Shown here piece after piece: positions 25,161 to 33,562 of a stretch of 53,334 nucleotides of DNA; the stretch's first letter is position 1; every line of letters starts with the position of its first letter. Origin of the DNA: CAYNST01 sp964399955 (GTDB taxonomy: Bacteria; Pseudomonadota; Gammaproteobacteria; Pseudomonadales; Cellvibrionaceae); the NCBI GenBank assembly GCA_964399955.1, contig CAYNST010000011.1, forward strand, positions 1 to 53,334. Reading direction: 5' to 3'. The notes under the pieces were generated by a model, which was not told where the DNA came from, made no database searches, and saw only the letters and a program-made list of their open reading frames with translations. The translations under genes were made by a program, and so were the position numbers.

Positions 25161-25547
25161 ATGGACAAGAACATGAAAATCCTGATAGTTGATGATTTTT
25201 CAACGATGCGCAGGATCATTAAAAATCTACTGCGTGACCTGGGGTTCACCAATACTCAGGAAGCCGATGACGGCGTTACCGCACTGCCCATGCTGCGCAG
25301 TGGTGACTTTGATTTTCTGGTGACCGACTGGAACATGCCGGGCATGACCGGGATAGACCTGCTCAAGGAAGTTCGCGCAGATGCCAAGCTGGCAAGTCTG
25401 CCGGTGCTGATGGTCACCGCAGAGGCCAAACGCGAGCAGATCATTGAGGCCGCACAGGCCGGTGTAAACGGCTATGTGGTCAAGCCATTTACTGCCCAGG
25501 TGCTTAAGGAAAAGATAGACAAAGTCTTTGAGCGCGTGGGTGGTTAA
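25161..25547 (+). CDS. cheY: Chemotaxis response regulator CheY
   Basis: CheY carries the phosphate signal from CheA to FliM. The 128-residue single receiver domain has the acidic pair Asp11/Asp12, phosphoacceptor Asp56 (VTDWNMPGM), the switch Thr86 region (MVTAEAKRE) and Lys108. The open frame begins at 25089, but the ATG at 25161 gives MDKNMKILIVDDFSTMRRI, the standard CheY start and length. cheZ follows after 24 nt. Confidence 0.96.
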   Translation: MDKNMKILIVDDFSTMRRIIKNLLRDLGFTNTQEADDGVTALPMLRSGDFDFLVTDWNMPGMTGIDLLKEVRADAKLASLPVLMVTAEAKREQIIEAAQAGVNGYVVKPFTAQVLKEKIDKVFERVGG

Positions 25548-25571
25548 CAGTTTGCGAATAGGTTCTTAGCG

Positions 25572-26363
25572 ATGGAAACGAACAACACCTTGGGCAGCGA
25601 ACAGCCTTTCGCTGCGGAGCTGCAGGACTGCGCAAAACTGCTGATTGAAACCCTGCAGAACAAGGATTTTGAGAAAGCATCGCACCTGATTCAGAATCTC
25701 TGCGCCGTGCGCGATCGCCATATTTTTGTGGCGGTTGGAAAGCTCACTCGGGCGCTGCACGATGCCATTGTCAACTTCAACGTCGACGCCGAGATACATC
25801 CCGGCATTGAAGGGCAAAACCCTTCGGAAATTCGCGACGCCTCCGTCCGCCTGAATTACGTGATTGAGCTGACCCAAAAAGCCGCCGATCGGACCATGGA
25901 CCGGGTTGAGTCTGCCGCCCCCATTGCGCAGAACCTGGGGCAGGAAGCGGCCCGGCTAAAAACGGAATGGCAAAAGCTGCGGCGCCGGGAACTGAGCAAG
26001 GATGATTTCGTGCGCTTGTACGGGCGCATGGACGAATTCCTGGACCAGATGGGGGAGGGCACCGAACAGCTCAGTAACAACCTGCAGGCCATAATTCTGG
26101 AGCAGGGCTATCAGGATTTGACCGGTCAGGTGTTGAAAAAAGTGATTGGGCTGGTCTCTGATGTTGAAAACGAACTGGTGAACCTGGTACGCATTGCGGG
26201 GCAGGTGGAAGATGTGACCGGGCTGGTTAAATATCAGCGCGTTGAGCATCCCCAAAAGAGCAATATTGCCGGTGAAGGACCGCAGATTTTTGCGGATCAG
26301 CGGGACGATGTGGTCAACGGCCAGGACGATGTCGACGACCTTCTATCCAGTCTAGGTTTTTGA
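25572..26363 (+). CDS. cheZ: CheY-P phosphatase CheZ
   Basis: CheZ removes phosphate from CheY-P. The 263-residue, mostly helical protein has the catalytic helix region around LEQGYQDLTGQVLKKVIGLV, which contains the active-site glutamine. It ends in the CheY-binding peptide DDVDDLLSSLGF. It sits between cheY and cheA, the usual gammaproteobacterial order, and cheA follows after 10 nt. Confidence 0.94.
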   Translation: METNNTLGSEQPFAAELQDCAKLLIETLQNKDFEKASHLIQNLCAVRDRHIFVAVGKLTRALHDAIVNFNVDAEIHPGIEGQNPSEIRDASVRLNYVIELTQKAADRTMDRVESAAPIAQNLGQEAARLKTEWQKLRRRELSKDDFVRLYGRMDEFLDQMGEGTEQLSNNLQAIILEQGYQDLTGQVLKKVIGLVSDVENELVNLVRIAGQVEDVTGLVKYQRVEHPQKSNIAGEGPQIFADQRDDVVNGQDDVDDLLSSLGF

Positions 26364-26373
26364 GGTCACGCAG

Positions 26374-28518
26374 ATGTCGTTCGCAGAAGACGACGAGATT
26401 CTACAAGACTTCTTGGTTGAAGCGGGGGAGATACTCGACAAATTGTCCGAACAGTTGGTGGACCTGGAGCAGCGGCCTGACGACCGGGACCTGCTGAACG
26501 CCATTTTTCGAGGTTTTCACACAGTCAAAGGCGGTGCCGGCTTCCTGCAATTGGACGCCATGGTGGAGTGTTGCCACGTAACCGAAAACCTATTTGATAT
26601 TCTGCGCAACGGCAAACGCACGGTCACCTCCGCCTTGATGGATGTGGTATTGCAGGCGCTGGACGCAGTCAATGTGCAGTTCCACCAGGTGTCTGCCCGT
26701 GAGCCTCTGGAACGCGCACCAGCGGAGTTACTGCAAAAGCTCTCCAGCCTGGTCTCCTGCGAGGATTTAGCCGCTCCTGCGGCAGCCTCAGCGGAACCCC
26801 AAGTGGCTGCGCCGTCTGCGGACGGCGCCCGCGATATCAAGCTCTCGGATGACGAGTTCGAGGGTTTTCTGAACGCCATCGGCCCGGCTGCCGGAGCCGG
26901 CGACGCTGACACTGGCGCGGTCAACGATGGGCCAGGCGCAAGCGCCAAACCCTCGACCGATGAGATTGATGAAGACGAATTCCAGGCGCTGCTGGACCAA
27001 TTGCACGGGCCGGGCAAGGGGCCGGGCAATCCCGAAAGCGCTGCGGTGGCGGCAGATCAACTTGGCCACGCCCTTTCCCCCGCGCCGCCGCTCGCACCCG
27101 CTGCGGCTTCGACCGAGCGGATGACCGAAGACGAGTTTGAGTCGTTGCTGGATCAACTGCACGGCTCCGGCCGGGGGCCGGGCCAGGCCACAGCCTCGGC
27201 AGCCCCCGCCCAGGTGGTCCCGCCCGCACCCCAAGAACACAGCACCGCCGCTAAAAGTGCCTCCACATTGATAGAAGAGCCGCAGCGGTCTGCTGTGGCA
27301 GCCCGGCCGCAGAGCAAACCGGCCGCCGGCGAGCCTGCATCACCAACGGCTGAAGCAACGGTGCGCGTGGACACCCAGAGGCTGGACGACATCATGAATA
27401 TGGTGGGCGAGCTGGTTCTGGTGCGCAACCGTCTGGTGCGCCTGGGCCTGGAGTCTGCCAATGAGGATTTGTCCAAAGCGGTCGGCAACCTGGATGTGGT
27501 TACCGGTGATTTGCAAATGGCCGTCATGAAGACACGGATGCAGCCGATCAAAAAAGTCTTTGGCCGTTTTCCACGGGTGGTGCGCGATCTGGCGCGTCAG
27601 CTGAAAAAGGAAATCAACCTTGAGTTGGTCGGAGAAGACACAGATCTAGACAAAAACCTGGTGGAGGCACTGGCCGACCCGCTGGTGCATCTGGTACGCA
27701 ACTCGGTAGACCATGGCATAGAGCTGCCGGATGTGCGCGAGGCCAGGGGCAAGCGGCGGGTTGGTCTGGTAGTGCTTTCAGCCGAGCAGGAGGGCGATCA
27801 CATCCTGCTGTCCATCACCGATGACGGCGCCGGCATGGACCCGGACAAGCTGCGGCAAAAGGCAGTGGAAAGGGGCCTGTTTGACGCAGATGGGGCGACA
27901 CGGCTCTCGGATGTCGAAGCCTTCAATCTGATATTCGCACCGGGCTTTTCCACCAAGGCAGAGATATCCGATGTGTCTGGCCGCGGGGTCGGCATGGATG
28001 TCGTCAAAACCAAAATCAACCAGTTGAACGGCTCGGTGGATATCAGCTCCAAAGCCGGCGAAGGCACGCGCATATCCATTAAAGTGCCGTTGACACTGGC
28101 CATTATGCCCACTTTGATGGTCATGCTGGGCCGGCAGAGTTTTGCGCTGCCGCTGGCCAGCGTCAACGAGATATTCCAAATGGACCTCACCCGCACCCAC
28201 GTGGTGGACGGGCAGGAGTGCGTCACCATACGCGACAAGGCCATCCCCATTTTTCATCTGCGGCGCTGGCTGGTGCACCAGGCGGTGGATCGCAACTCAC
28301 TGCGGGACGCGCACGTGGTGATCGTATCCGTCGGCACCCGGCGGGTGGGTTTTGTGGTGGATCAACTGGTGGGGCAGGAGGAGGTAGTCATCAAGCCGCT
28401 GGGAAAAATGTTGCAGGGCACGCCGGGAATTGCCGGTGCCACCATCACCGGTGACGGCTCCATCGCCTTGATTCTGGATGTGCCAAGCCTGCTCAAACGC
28501 TACGCGGGCCGTGTCTGA
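26374..28518 (+). CDS. cheA: Chemotaxis histidine kinase CheA
   Basis: CheA is the receptor-coupled kinase that phosphorylates CheY and CheB. The 714-residue protein has the Hpt domain P1 with His49 (GFHTVKGGAGF), dimerisation domain P3 (about 335-400), ATPase P4 (HLVRNSVDHGIE, DDGAGMD, GRGVGMDVV) and a CheW-like P5 domain (about 580-710). Between P1 and P3 is an alanine/proline-rich linker of about 220 residues instead of an obvious P2 domain. It carries three copies of a DEF-x2-LLDQLHG-type motif at 157-170, 198-218 and 250-270, the last two followed by a GxGKGPG-like tail. Confidence 0.95.
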   Translation: MSFAEDDEILQDFLVEAGEILDKLSEQLVDLEQRPDDRDLLNAIFRGFHTVKGGAGFLQLDAMVECCHVTENLFDILRNGKRTVTSALMDVVLQALDAVNVQFHQVSAREPLERAPAELLQKLSSLVSCEDLAAPAAASAEPQVAAPSADGARDIKLSDDEFEGFLNAIGPAAGAGDADTGAVNDGPGASAKPSTDEIDEDEFQALLDQLHGPGKGPGNPESAAVAADQLGHALSPAPPLAPAAASTERMTEDEFESLLDQLHGSGRGPGQATASAAPAQVVPPAPQEHSTAAKSASTLIEEPQRSAVAARPQSKPAAGEPASPTAEATVRVDTQRLDDIMNMVGELVLVRNRLVRLGLESANEDLSKAVGNLDVVTGDLQMAVMKTRMQPIKKVFGRFPRVVRDLARQLKKEINLELVGEDTDLDKNLVEALADPLVHLVRNSVDHGIELPDVREARGKRRVGLVVLSAEQEGDHILLSITDDGAGMDPDKLRQKAVERGLFDADGATRLSDVEAFNLIFAPGFSTKAEISDVSGRGVGMDVVKTKINQLNGSVDISSKAGEGTRISIKVPLTLAIMPTLMVMLGRQSFALPLASVNEIFQMDLTRTHVVDGQECVTIRDKAIPIFHLRRWLVHQAVDRNSLRDAHVVIVSVGTRRVGFVVDQLVGQEEVVIKPLGKMLQGTPGIAGATITGDGSIALILDVPSLLKRYAGRV

Positions 28519-28557
28519 GATCCGCCCACCGTTATCCAGCCAAAATGAGGCGAACCC

Positions 28558-29643
28558 GTGGTTTACAGAGTTCTTGTGGTCGACGATTCCAGCTTCTTTC
28601 GGCAGCGTCTGAAAGAGCTGATCAATTCCCACCCGGAGCTTGAGGTGGTTGGTGCGGCAACCAACGGTGCCGAGGCCATTGCCATGGCGGCGTCACTGAA
28701 GCCCGACGTAATCTCCATGGACTACGAAATGCCTCAGCTGGACGGTATCTCCGCTGTGCGCGCCATCATGGCTGCCCGGCCCGTGCCCATTGTTATGTTC
28801 AGCTCGCTTACCCACGAAGGCGCGCGGGTGACCCTGGACGCCATGGCCGCAGGCGCTGTCGATTTCATACCCAAAAATCTGGTTGAAGTGTCGGGCGACA
28901 CCCACCTCATTGAGCAAAAGCTGCACTCGACCCTGCTGGCTTTTGCCGGCAAACATCGCGCATCGCCGCCCCGGCCCCTCGGCGTTAAACCCCATGCCAC
29001 GGCTACAGCACCTGTCGGGCGCACTCCACGCTCAGCGTCGGCCCCGCGACGCCTGGAACCCCGCAGGCACCCGCTCAAGCTGGTGGTCATTGGTGCATCA
29101 ACCGGAGGCCCGGTCGCCTTGACAGACGTTCTGCAGGTGCTGCCGGCGAACTTTCCACTGCCCCTGGTGGTGATCCAGCACATGCCCAAAACCTTCACCA
29201 AGGCCCTGGCTGAACGTCTGGACCGGCACTGTCAAATCCGTGTGGATGAGGCCGACAGCGGTGACCTGCTGCAAGCCGGGCGTGCCTTGATAGCGCCCGG
29301 CGGGCAGCAACTGATGTTCGACGGGCGCGGCGGGGTGAAACTGATGCCGGGCGACGCACGGGTCAGCTGCAAGCCCTCGGTGGACATTGCCTTTGCTTCG
29401 GCGGCCAAAAACTACGGCCCTGCGGTACTCGGTGTGGTCCTGACCGGCATGGGCTCCGACGGCTGCGAGGGCGCGCGCCTGCTCAAAGAGCAGGGGGCGC
29501 TGGTCTGGGCGCAGGATGAGGCCAGCTGTGTAGTGTACGGCATGCCCAAGGCGGTAACCGCTGCCGGTCTTACCGATGAAGTCTACCCACTGGCGCAGAT
29601 GGGCGAACGCATCGTGCAGGCGGTTCATTCATGGACAAGCTGA
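28558..29643 (+). CDS. cheB: Chemoreceptor methylesterase CheB
   Basis: CheB removes methyl groups from (and deamidates) chemoreceptors when phosphorylated by CheA. The 361-residue protein has a receiver domain with Asp55 (ISMDYEMP), a linker, and the methylesterase domain. The catalytic triad is Ser181 (GASTGGP), His208 (VIQHMP) and Asp301 (TGMGSDG). It starts with a GTG at 28558 preceded by GAGG. Its last 13 nt overlap motC, so the two are coupled. The partner methyltransferase CheR is not in this window. Confidence 0.95.
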   Translation: MVYRVLVVDDSSFFRQRLKELINSHPELEVVGAATNGAEAIAMAASLKPDVISMDYEMPQLDGISAVRAIMAARPVPIVMFSSLTHEGARVTLDAMAAGAVDFIPKNLVEVSGDTHLIEQKLHSTLLAFAGKHRASPPRPLGVKPHATATAPVGRTPRSASAPRRLEPRRHPLKLVVIGASTGGPVALTDVLQVLPANFPLPLVVIQHMPKTFTKALAERLDRHCQIRVDEADSGDLLQAGRALIAPGGQQLMFDGRGGVKLMPGDARVSCKPSVDIAFASAAKNYGPAVLGVVLTGMGSDGCEGARLLKEQGALVWAQDEASCVVYGMPKAVTAAGLTDEVYPLAQMGERIVQAVHSWTS

Positions 29644-30371
29644 GCCTGTTGGGAATCTCCATTGGCATTGCCGCCCTCGCCGGTGGCAATGTGCTGGAGG
29701 GCGGCAGCTGGCAAACCCTGATCAACGGCCCCGCAGCGCTTATGGTGGTGGGCGGGACGCTGGGCGCCGCTTTGCTGCAGACGCCCAAACACTGCCTGAA
29801 ACGTGCCGTGCAACTGGCCCGCTGGGTGGTGTTACCGCCCAAGGTACAGTTTCAGAAGGGGATCAAGTCGGTTTCCGGCTGGGCCTTGTCGGCGCGCAAA
29901 GACGGCCTTTTGGGCCTTGAGCAATTGGCGGAGCGCGAGCCCGACGCTTTTGCCCGCAAAGGACTGCAGTTGTTGATAGACGGTAGGGACACCGCGATCA
30001 TACGCCATGTGATGGAAGGGGACCTGTTGCTTGCCGAACAGCGCGATTTGGATGCCGTCAACTTTTACGAAAGCATGGGTGGCTACGCGCCCACCATTGG
30101 CATTATCGGCGCGGTAATCGGTTTGATCCATGTCATGCGCCATCTTTCCGACCCTGCCGCCTTGGGGCCGGGTATTGCGGTTGCCTTTGTGGCGACCATT
30201 TACGGTGTGGGCCTGGCCAATCTTTTGCTGCTACCCATGGCCAACAAGCTCAAAGCGTGCGTACGCGAGATCTCGCAGTACCGGGAGATGCAGATCGAGG
30301 GCATTTTGGCCATAGCCGAGGGTGAAAACCCCCGCGCCATCGAGAGCAAGCTCAGCGGTTATCTGGCTTGA
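29631..30371 (+). CDS. motC: Flagellar stator protein MotC (MotA-like)
   Basis: MotC is the MotA-family stator subunit. The 246-residue protein starts MDKLSLLGISIGIAALAGGN and has four membrane helices in the MotA pattern, with SMGGYAPTIGIIGAVIGLIH and GPGIAVAFVATIYGVGLAN in the second pair. The cytoplasmic loop between helices 2 and 3 carries the charged residues that contact FliG. It overlaps cheB by 13 nt and pairs with motD. In Pseudomonas MotCD is the second stator, needed on viscous surfaces. Confidence 0.93.
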   Translation: MDKLSLLGISIGIAALAGGNVLEGGSWQTLINGPAALMVVGGTLGAALLQTPKHCLKRAVQLARWVVLPPKVQFQKGIKSVSGWALSARKDGLLGLEQLAEREPDAFARKGLQLLIDGRDTAIIRHVMEGDLLLAEQRDLDAVNFYESMGGYAPTIGIIGAVIGLIHVMRHLSDPAALGPGIAVAFVATIYGVGLANLLLLPMANKLKACVREISQYREMQIEGILAIAEGENPRAIESKLSGYLA

Positions 30372-30384
30372 CCGGGCGCGTGTC

Positions 30385-31260
30385 ATGATCCAGCGAAGAC
30401 GACGTAAAGATCGCACCGCCCAATCTGGCCAGGACCGTTGGCTGATCTCCTACGCGGATCTGGTGACTTTGTTGTTTGGCTTTTTTGTAGTGATGTACTC
30501 TGTATCCCATGTCAGCGAGCAAAAATACAAGACGCTGTCCGATGCCCTGGGGGCAACTTTCAGCGGCACCAGGCCGCCCACAGCAACAGCCGCCATCGCG
30601 ACCAACACAGCGCCCGGCGAGGCCGCAGTCCCCGCCCTTGCGTCTACCGCCGACGCCCGCCACAGCACCTGGCTTGAGCAGCTTCAGGCGGCCTTGGGGG
30701 AGGAATTCAAGACCCAGGGTGTCACCGTCCGGTCGGACCGCGACTGGGTTGAAGTGGAAATTCAATCGCAGGTGCTGTTCGCCTCCGGCAGCGCAGAACC
30801 CAGCCCTGATGCCATGCAACTGTTTGCCCGGATAGGCGCAATACTCGCCCCGCTGGAGCAGGCTGTGCAGGTGGCGGGGCACACCGACAGCCAGCCCATC
30901 AACACAGACCGCTTCGCCAGCAATTGGGAGCTGTCGGCTGCGCGCGCAGCTTCGGCGGCGCGTTTGCTGGCCGCAGCGGGAATCAACCCGGTACGGCTGT
31001 CGGCGGTCGGGTTCGGCGAGCATCGGCCACAGGCGGACAACAGCAGCGCGCCCGGGCGGGCAGAAAACCGGCGCGTGGTGTTGCGGCTGGCGCGCTACGG
31101 CGACAAGAGCACGCCAGAAATCCGACAGCCGCATGCGCCTGCCACTCCTTTGCCCGAACCCGCATCTACTCCAGTAGCGGAGGAAGAATCCCATCTAAAG
31201 CCGCGCCGTCTGCAGCACGGCGGCCTGCTATACTCCACGGATAAAAAACAAAAGCCCTGA
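30385..31260 (+). CDS. motD: Flagellar stator protein MotD (MotB-like)
   Basis: MotD is the peptidoglycan-anchoring stator subunit. The 291-residue protein has a basic N-terminus (MIQRRRRKDRT) and one membrane span, SYADLVTLLFGFFVVMYS, whose Asp (ADL) is the ion-carrying residue. A C-terminal OmpA-like domain contains VAGHTDSQPINTDRFASNWE and GFGEHRPQADNSS. The frame extends upstream to 30322 across the motC stop; the ATG at 30385 gives the family-like start. A proline-rich tail follows the OmpA domain. Confidence 0.93.
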   Translation: MIQRRRRKDRTAQSGQDRWLISYADLVTLLFGFFVVMYSVSHVSEQKYKTLSDALGATFSGTRPPTATAAIATNTAPGEAAVPALASTADARHSTWLEQLQAALGEEFKTQGVTVRSDRDWVEVEIQSQVLFASGSAEPSPDAMQLFARIGAILAPLEQAVQVAGHTDSQPINTDRFASNWELSAARAASAARLLAAAGINPVRLSAVGFGEHRPQADNSSAPGRAENRRVVLRLARYGDKSTPEIRQPHAPATPLPEPASTPVAEEESHLKPRRLQHGGLLYSTDKKQKP

Positions 31261-31345
31261 AGCGTGTGCTTCTCGCACGGTTTTTGCCTTACCTCACTGC
31301 AGCGCCCTCAGTGCGCCAAATTTGACAGTGGGTGAGGTAAGTCTT

Positions 31346-32143
31346 GTGCAAGTGTGGACCGTAGCCAATCAGAAAGGTGGAGTGGGTAAGACCACGACAG
31401 CCGTGTCGCTTGCAGGTTTATCCGCCGAGGCCGGGCTGCGCGTGCTGATGATTGATCTGGACCCGCACGGCTCGTTGACCAGCTATTTTGGCGAAGACCC
31501 GGAAAGGCTCCCGGCCTCGGTGTTCACCCTGTTCCAAAACCCCAAATCGCTGACCCGCGAATTAATTGGTCAGCTGATAGTGTCAACTCGCTACGCCAAC
31601 CTGTTCATGCTGCCGGCGGTCTGTGCTCTGGCCACTCTTGAGCGGCGTGCTATTGGCCCTGATGGGCTGGGTCTGGTTATCAGCCGCACGCTTCGGCAGT
31701 TGGAGGACGAATTTGACTTGGCGGTGATCGACTGCCCGCCGCAACTGGGTGTGTTGATGGTCAACGCCCTGGCGGCCTGCCAGTTGTTGTTGATCCCAAC
31801 CCAGACCGAGTTTCTGGCGCTCAAGGGCCTGGAGCGGATGCTGCACACCCTCACCATGCTCGGCCGTTCGCGCAAGCAGGCACTGCCTTACCTCATTGTT
31901 CCAACCTTATTTGACCAGCGTACCCAGGCATCGGTCGGCAGTTTGCGGGTGTTGCGCAATCAATACGGTGCCCAGGTGTGGTCCGGCCGCATCCCCATAG
32001 ACACCAAATTTCGCGATGCCAGCAAAGCCGGTGTACCGCCGCACCTGTTTGTGCGTGAGAGCCGGGGAATTGACGCCTATCGCAGCCTCCATCTGTGGTT
32101 GCAACAGGCTCAACAGGCGCCACAGCGTACGGGTAATTTATGA
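31346..32143 (+). CDS. parC: ParA-family ATPase for polar chemotaxis arrays (ParC-like)
   Basis: This 265-residue ParA/MinD ATPase is encoded inside the chemotaxis operon. It has the deviant Walker A KGGVGKTTT, DLDPHGSLTSYFG and VIDCPPQLGVLMVNAL. In Vibrio ParC, and its Pseudomonas homologue PA1462, direct chemoreceptor arrays to the cell pole and ensure their inheritance. The adjacent CheW-domain gene fits ParP, its partner. The frame begins at 31322, but the GTG at 31346 gives VQVWTVANQKGG and has GAGGT 8 nt upstream. It overlaps parP by 4 nt. It is not a plasmid partition gene: no parB or parS is nearby. Confidence 0.88.
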   Translation: MQVWTVANQKGGVGKTTTAVSLAGLSAEAGLRVLMIDLDPHGSLTSYFGEDPERLPASVFTLFQNPKSLTRELIGQLIVSTRYANLFMLPAVCALATLERRAIGPDGLGLVISRTLRQLEDEFDLAVIDCPPQLGVLMVNALAACQLLLIPTQTEFLALKGLERMLHTLTMLGRSRKQALPYLIVPTLFDQRTQASVGSLRVLRNQYGAQVWSGRIPIDTKFRDASKAGVPPHLFVRESRGIDAYRSLHLWLQQAQQAPQRTGNL

Positions 32144-32910
32144 ACCGGAACCCGGAAGCGGTCATTGTTGACTATCTGCGGGACCTGTTGCAGGAAGATG
32201 TGCCGCCGTCCCCGCCAGCGGAGCTTGGTGAGCCGCCGAAGCTGACGCTGGCAGCGCGGCAAGCACAGCTGGAGCTTCTAAAGCGTCAGCAGCTCCAGGC
32301 ACTGCTCGACGGCTCTCTGCACAGGCCGTCGGCTGAGGTACAGCCGCTTCCAAGGGGTGATCAAGGGGATGCGGCGGAGACGGTCGTGCAGGGATCGGGC
32401 GCGGCAAATACGCTGCCCGCCCCCGCAGAATTGATGGCCTGGTGCGAAAACGGGCGCCCGGCCTGGGCACAAACCCCCTTTGATATTCTGAGTTTCAACG
32501 TCGCTGGGCTGACCCTGGCGGTGCCGCTGGTTGCTCTGGGGCAGATTGTTCACCTGAGCCACACACTCACGCCCATCTTTGGCCAGGCCAAGTGGTTCAT
32601 GGGCATATTGCCAACCCACTTTGGCAACCTGCGCGTGCTGGACACCGCCCAGTTTGTCATGCCGGAGCGCTACTCGCCTGACATGCGCAGGGCCGCGGGT
32701 ATGGTGATCTCGATTGACCGCAGTCCGTGGGGTATGGCGGTGGATCGGATAGGCCAGCCGCAAAAGATTGACCCGTCGGCGGTGGTCTGGCGGACGCAGC
32801 GCAGCAAACGACTCTGGTTGGCCGGAACCTTGTCCCAACAAATGTGTGCGCTGATAGATGTGCCGCAGATGGCCCGCCTGCTGGCCTCGGCCGAGCCGGC
32901 GGTTCACTGA
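32140..32910 (+). CDS. parP: CheW-domain array-tethering protein (ParP-like)
   Basis: The 256-residue protein has a short N-terminal helix (VIVDYLRDLLQEDV), a proline/glutamine-rich middle, and a C-terminal CheW-like domain starting near FDILSFNVAGLTLAVPLVAL. In Vibrio ParP binds ParC and CheA, keeping arrays together at the pole. Here it overlaps parC by 4 nt (ATGA), so the two are coupled. CheW itself is encoded separately downstream, which argues that this gene has the ParP role rather than a duplicate CheW role. Confidence 0.87.
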   Translation: MNRNPEAVIVDYLRDLLQEDVPPSPPAELGEPPKLTLAARQAQLELLKRQQLQALLDGSLHRPSAEVQPLPRGDQGDAAETVVQGSGAANTLPAPAELMAWCENGRPAWAQTPFDILSFNVAGLTLAVPLVALGQIVHLSHTLTPIFGQAKWFMGILPTHFGNLRVLDTAQFVMPERYSPDMRRAAGMVISIDRSPWGMAVDRIGQPQKIDPSAVVWRTQRSKRLWLAGTLSQQMCALIDVPQMARLLASAEPAVH

Positions 32911-32948
32911 CTGGCTGGCGGGCAACGCCGCTGAGGCAAATTCGGGCG

Positions 32949-32964
32949 TGGCTGAACCGTTGCG
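32949..32964 (+). promoter_or_regulatory. Candidate sigma-54 element before cheW
   Basis: TGGCTGA-accg-TTGCG has GG at 32950-32951 and GC at 32962-32963, ten bases apart, with TGGC and TTGC intact. It lies in the 157-nt gap between parP and cheW, about 104 nt before the cheW ATG. A separate promoter here is plausible because all preceding genes are tightly packed, but sigma-54 control of cheW is not standard. Confidence 0.35.
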
Positions 32965-33067
32965 CGCCGGCTTTCTCTGGCGGGCAGGTGGCACTTGGCT
33001 ATAGTTAATACAATGTCCCTATTTTGACTTAATCCCCCAGGGTACAAATCGCGAAGGAATCTTCTCC

Positions 33068-33559
33068 ATGTCCGCCAAGCTTTTCCACAACAACCCTGCC
33101 GCGCTGCACGACGCCGTGCTGCAGTGGGTCACCTTTCACCTGGACGGGGAAACCTACGGCGTCAACGTCATGCAGGTGCGCGAGGTGCTGCGGCACACCG
33201 AAATAGCGCCCGTGCCCGGCGCACCGGCCTACGTGCTGGGTATCATCAATTTGCGGGGCAATGTTGTCACCGTGATAGACACCCGCCACCGGTTTGGTCT
33301 GCAGCCCGGAGAAATGACCGACAACACACGTATTGTGGTCATTGATGCGGAAAAACATGTGATTGGCATCCTGGTCGACAGTGTGGCTGAGGTGGTGTAT
33401 TTGAAGTCATCCGAAATAGAAACGGCCCCCAATGTCGGCAACGAAGAAAGCGCCAAATTCATTCATGGGGTTTGCCACAAAAACGATGAATTGCTCATTT
33501 TGATTGAGCTGGACAAGCTGCTGACCGGCGACGAGTGGGCCGATCTTGATGAGTCGTAA
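33068..33559 (+). CDS. cheW: Chemotaxis coupling protein CheW
   Basis: CheW couples chemoreceptors to CheA. The 163-residue protein is a single CheW domain with WVTFHLDGETYGVNVMQVRE, VPGAPAYVLGIINLRGNVVT and VIGILVDSVAEVVYLKSSEI. Length is typical (150-170). AAGGAA lies upstream of the ATG at 33068. It is followed after 3 nt by the DUF2802 gene. Confidence 0.95.
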   Translation: MSAKLFHNNPAALHDAVLQWVTFHLDGETYGVNVMQVREVLRHTEIAPVPGAPAYVLGIINLRGNVVTVIDTRHRFGLQPGEMTDNTRIVVIDAEKHVIGILVDSVAEVVYLKSSEIETAPNVGNEESAKFIHGVCHKNDELLILIELDKLLTGDEWADLDES

Positions 33560-33562
33560 ACA

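Noticed and set aside
31346..32143. ParA-like gene as a sign of a plasmid or partition locus
   Set aside because: No parB or parS is present, and the gene is coupled to a CheW-domain gene inside the chemotaxis operon, which fits ParC.
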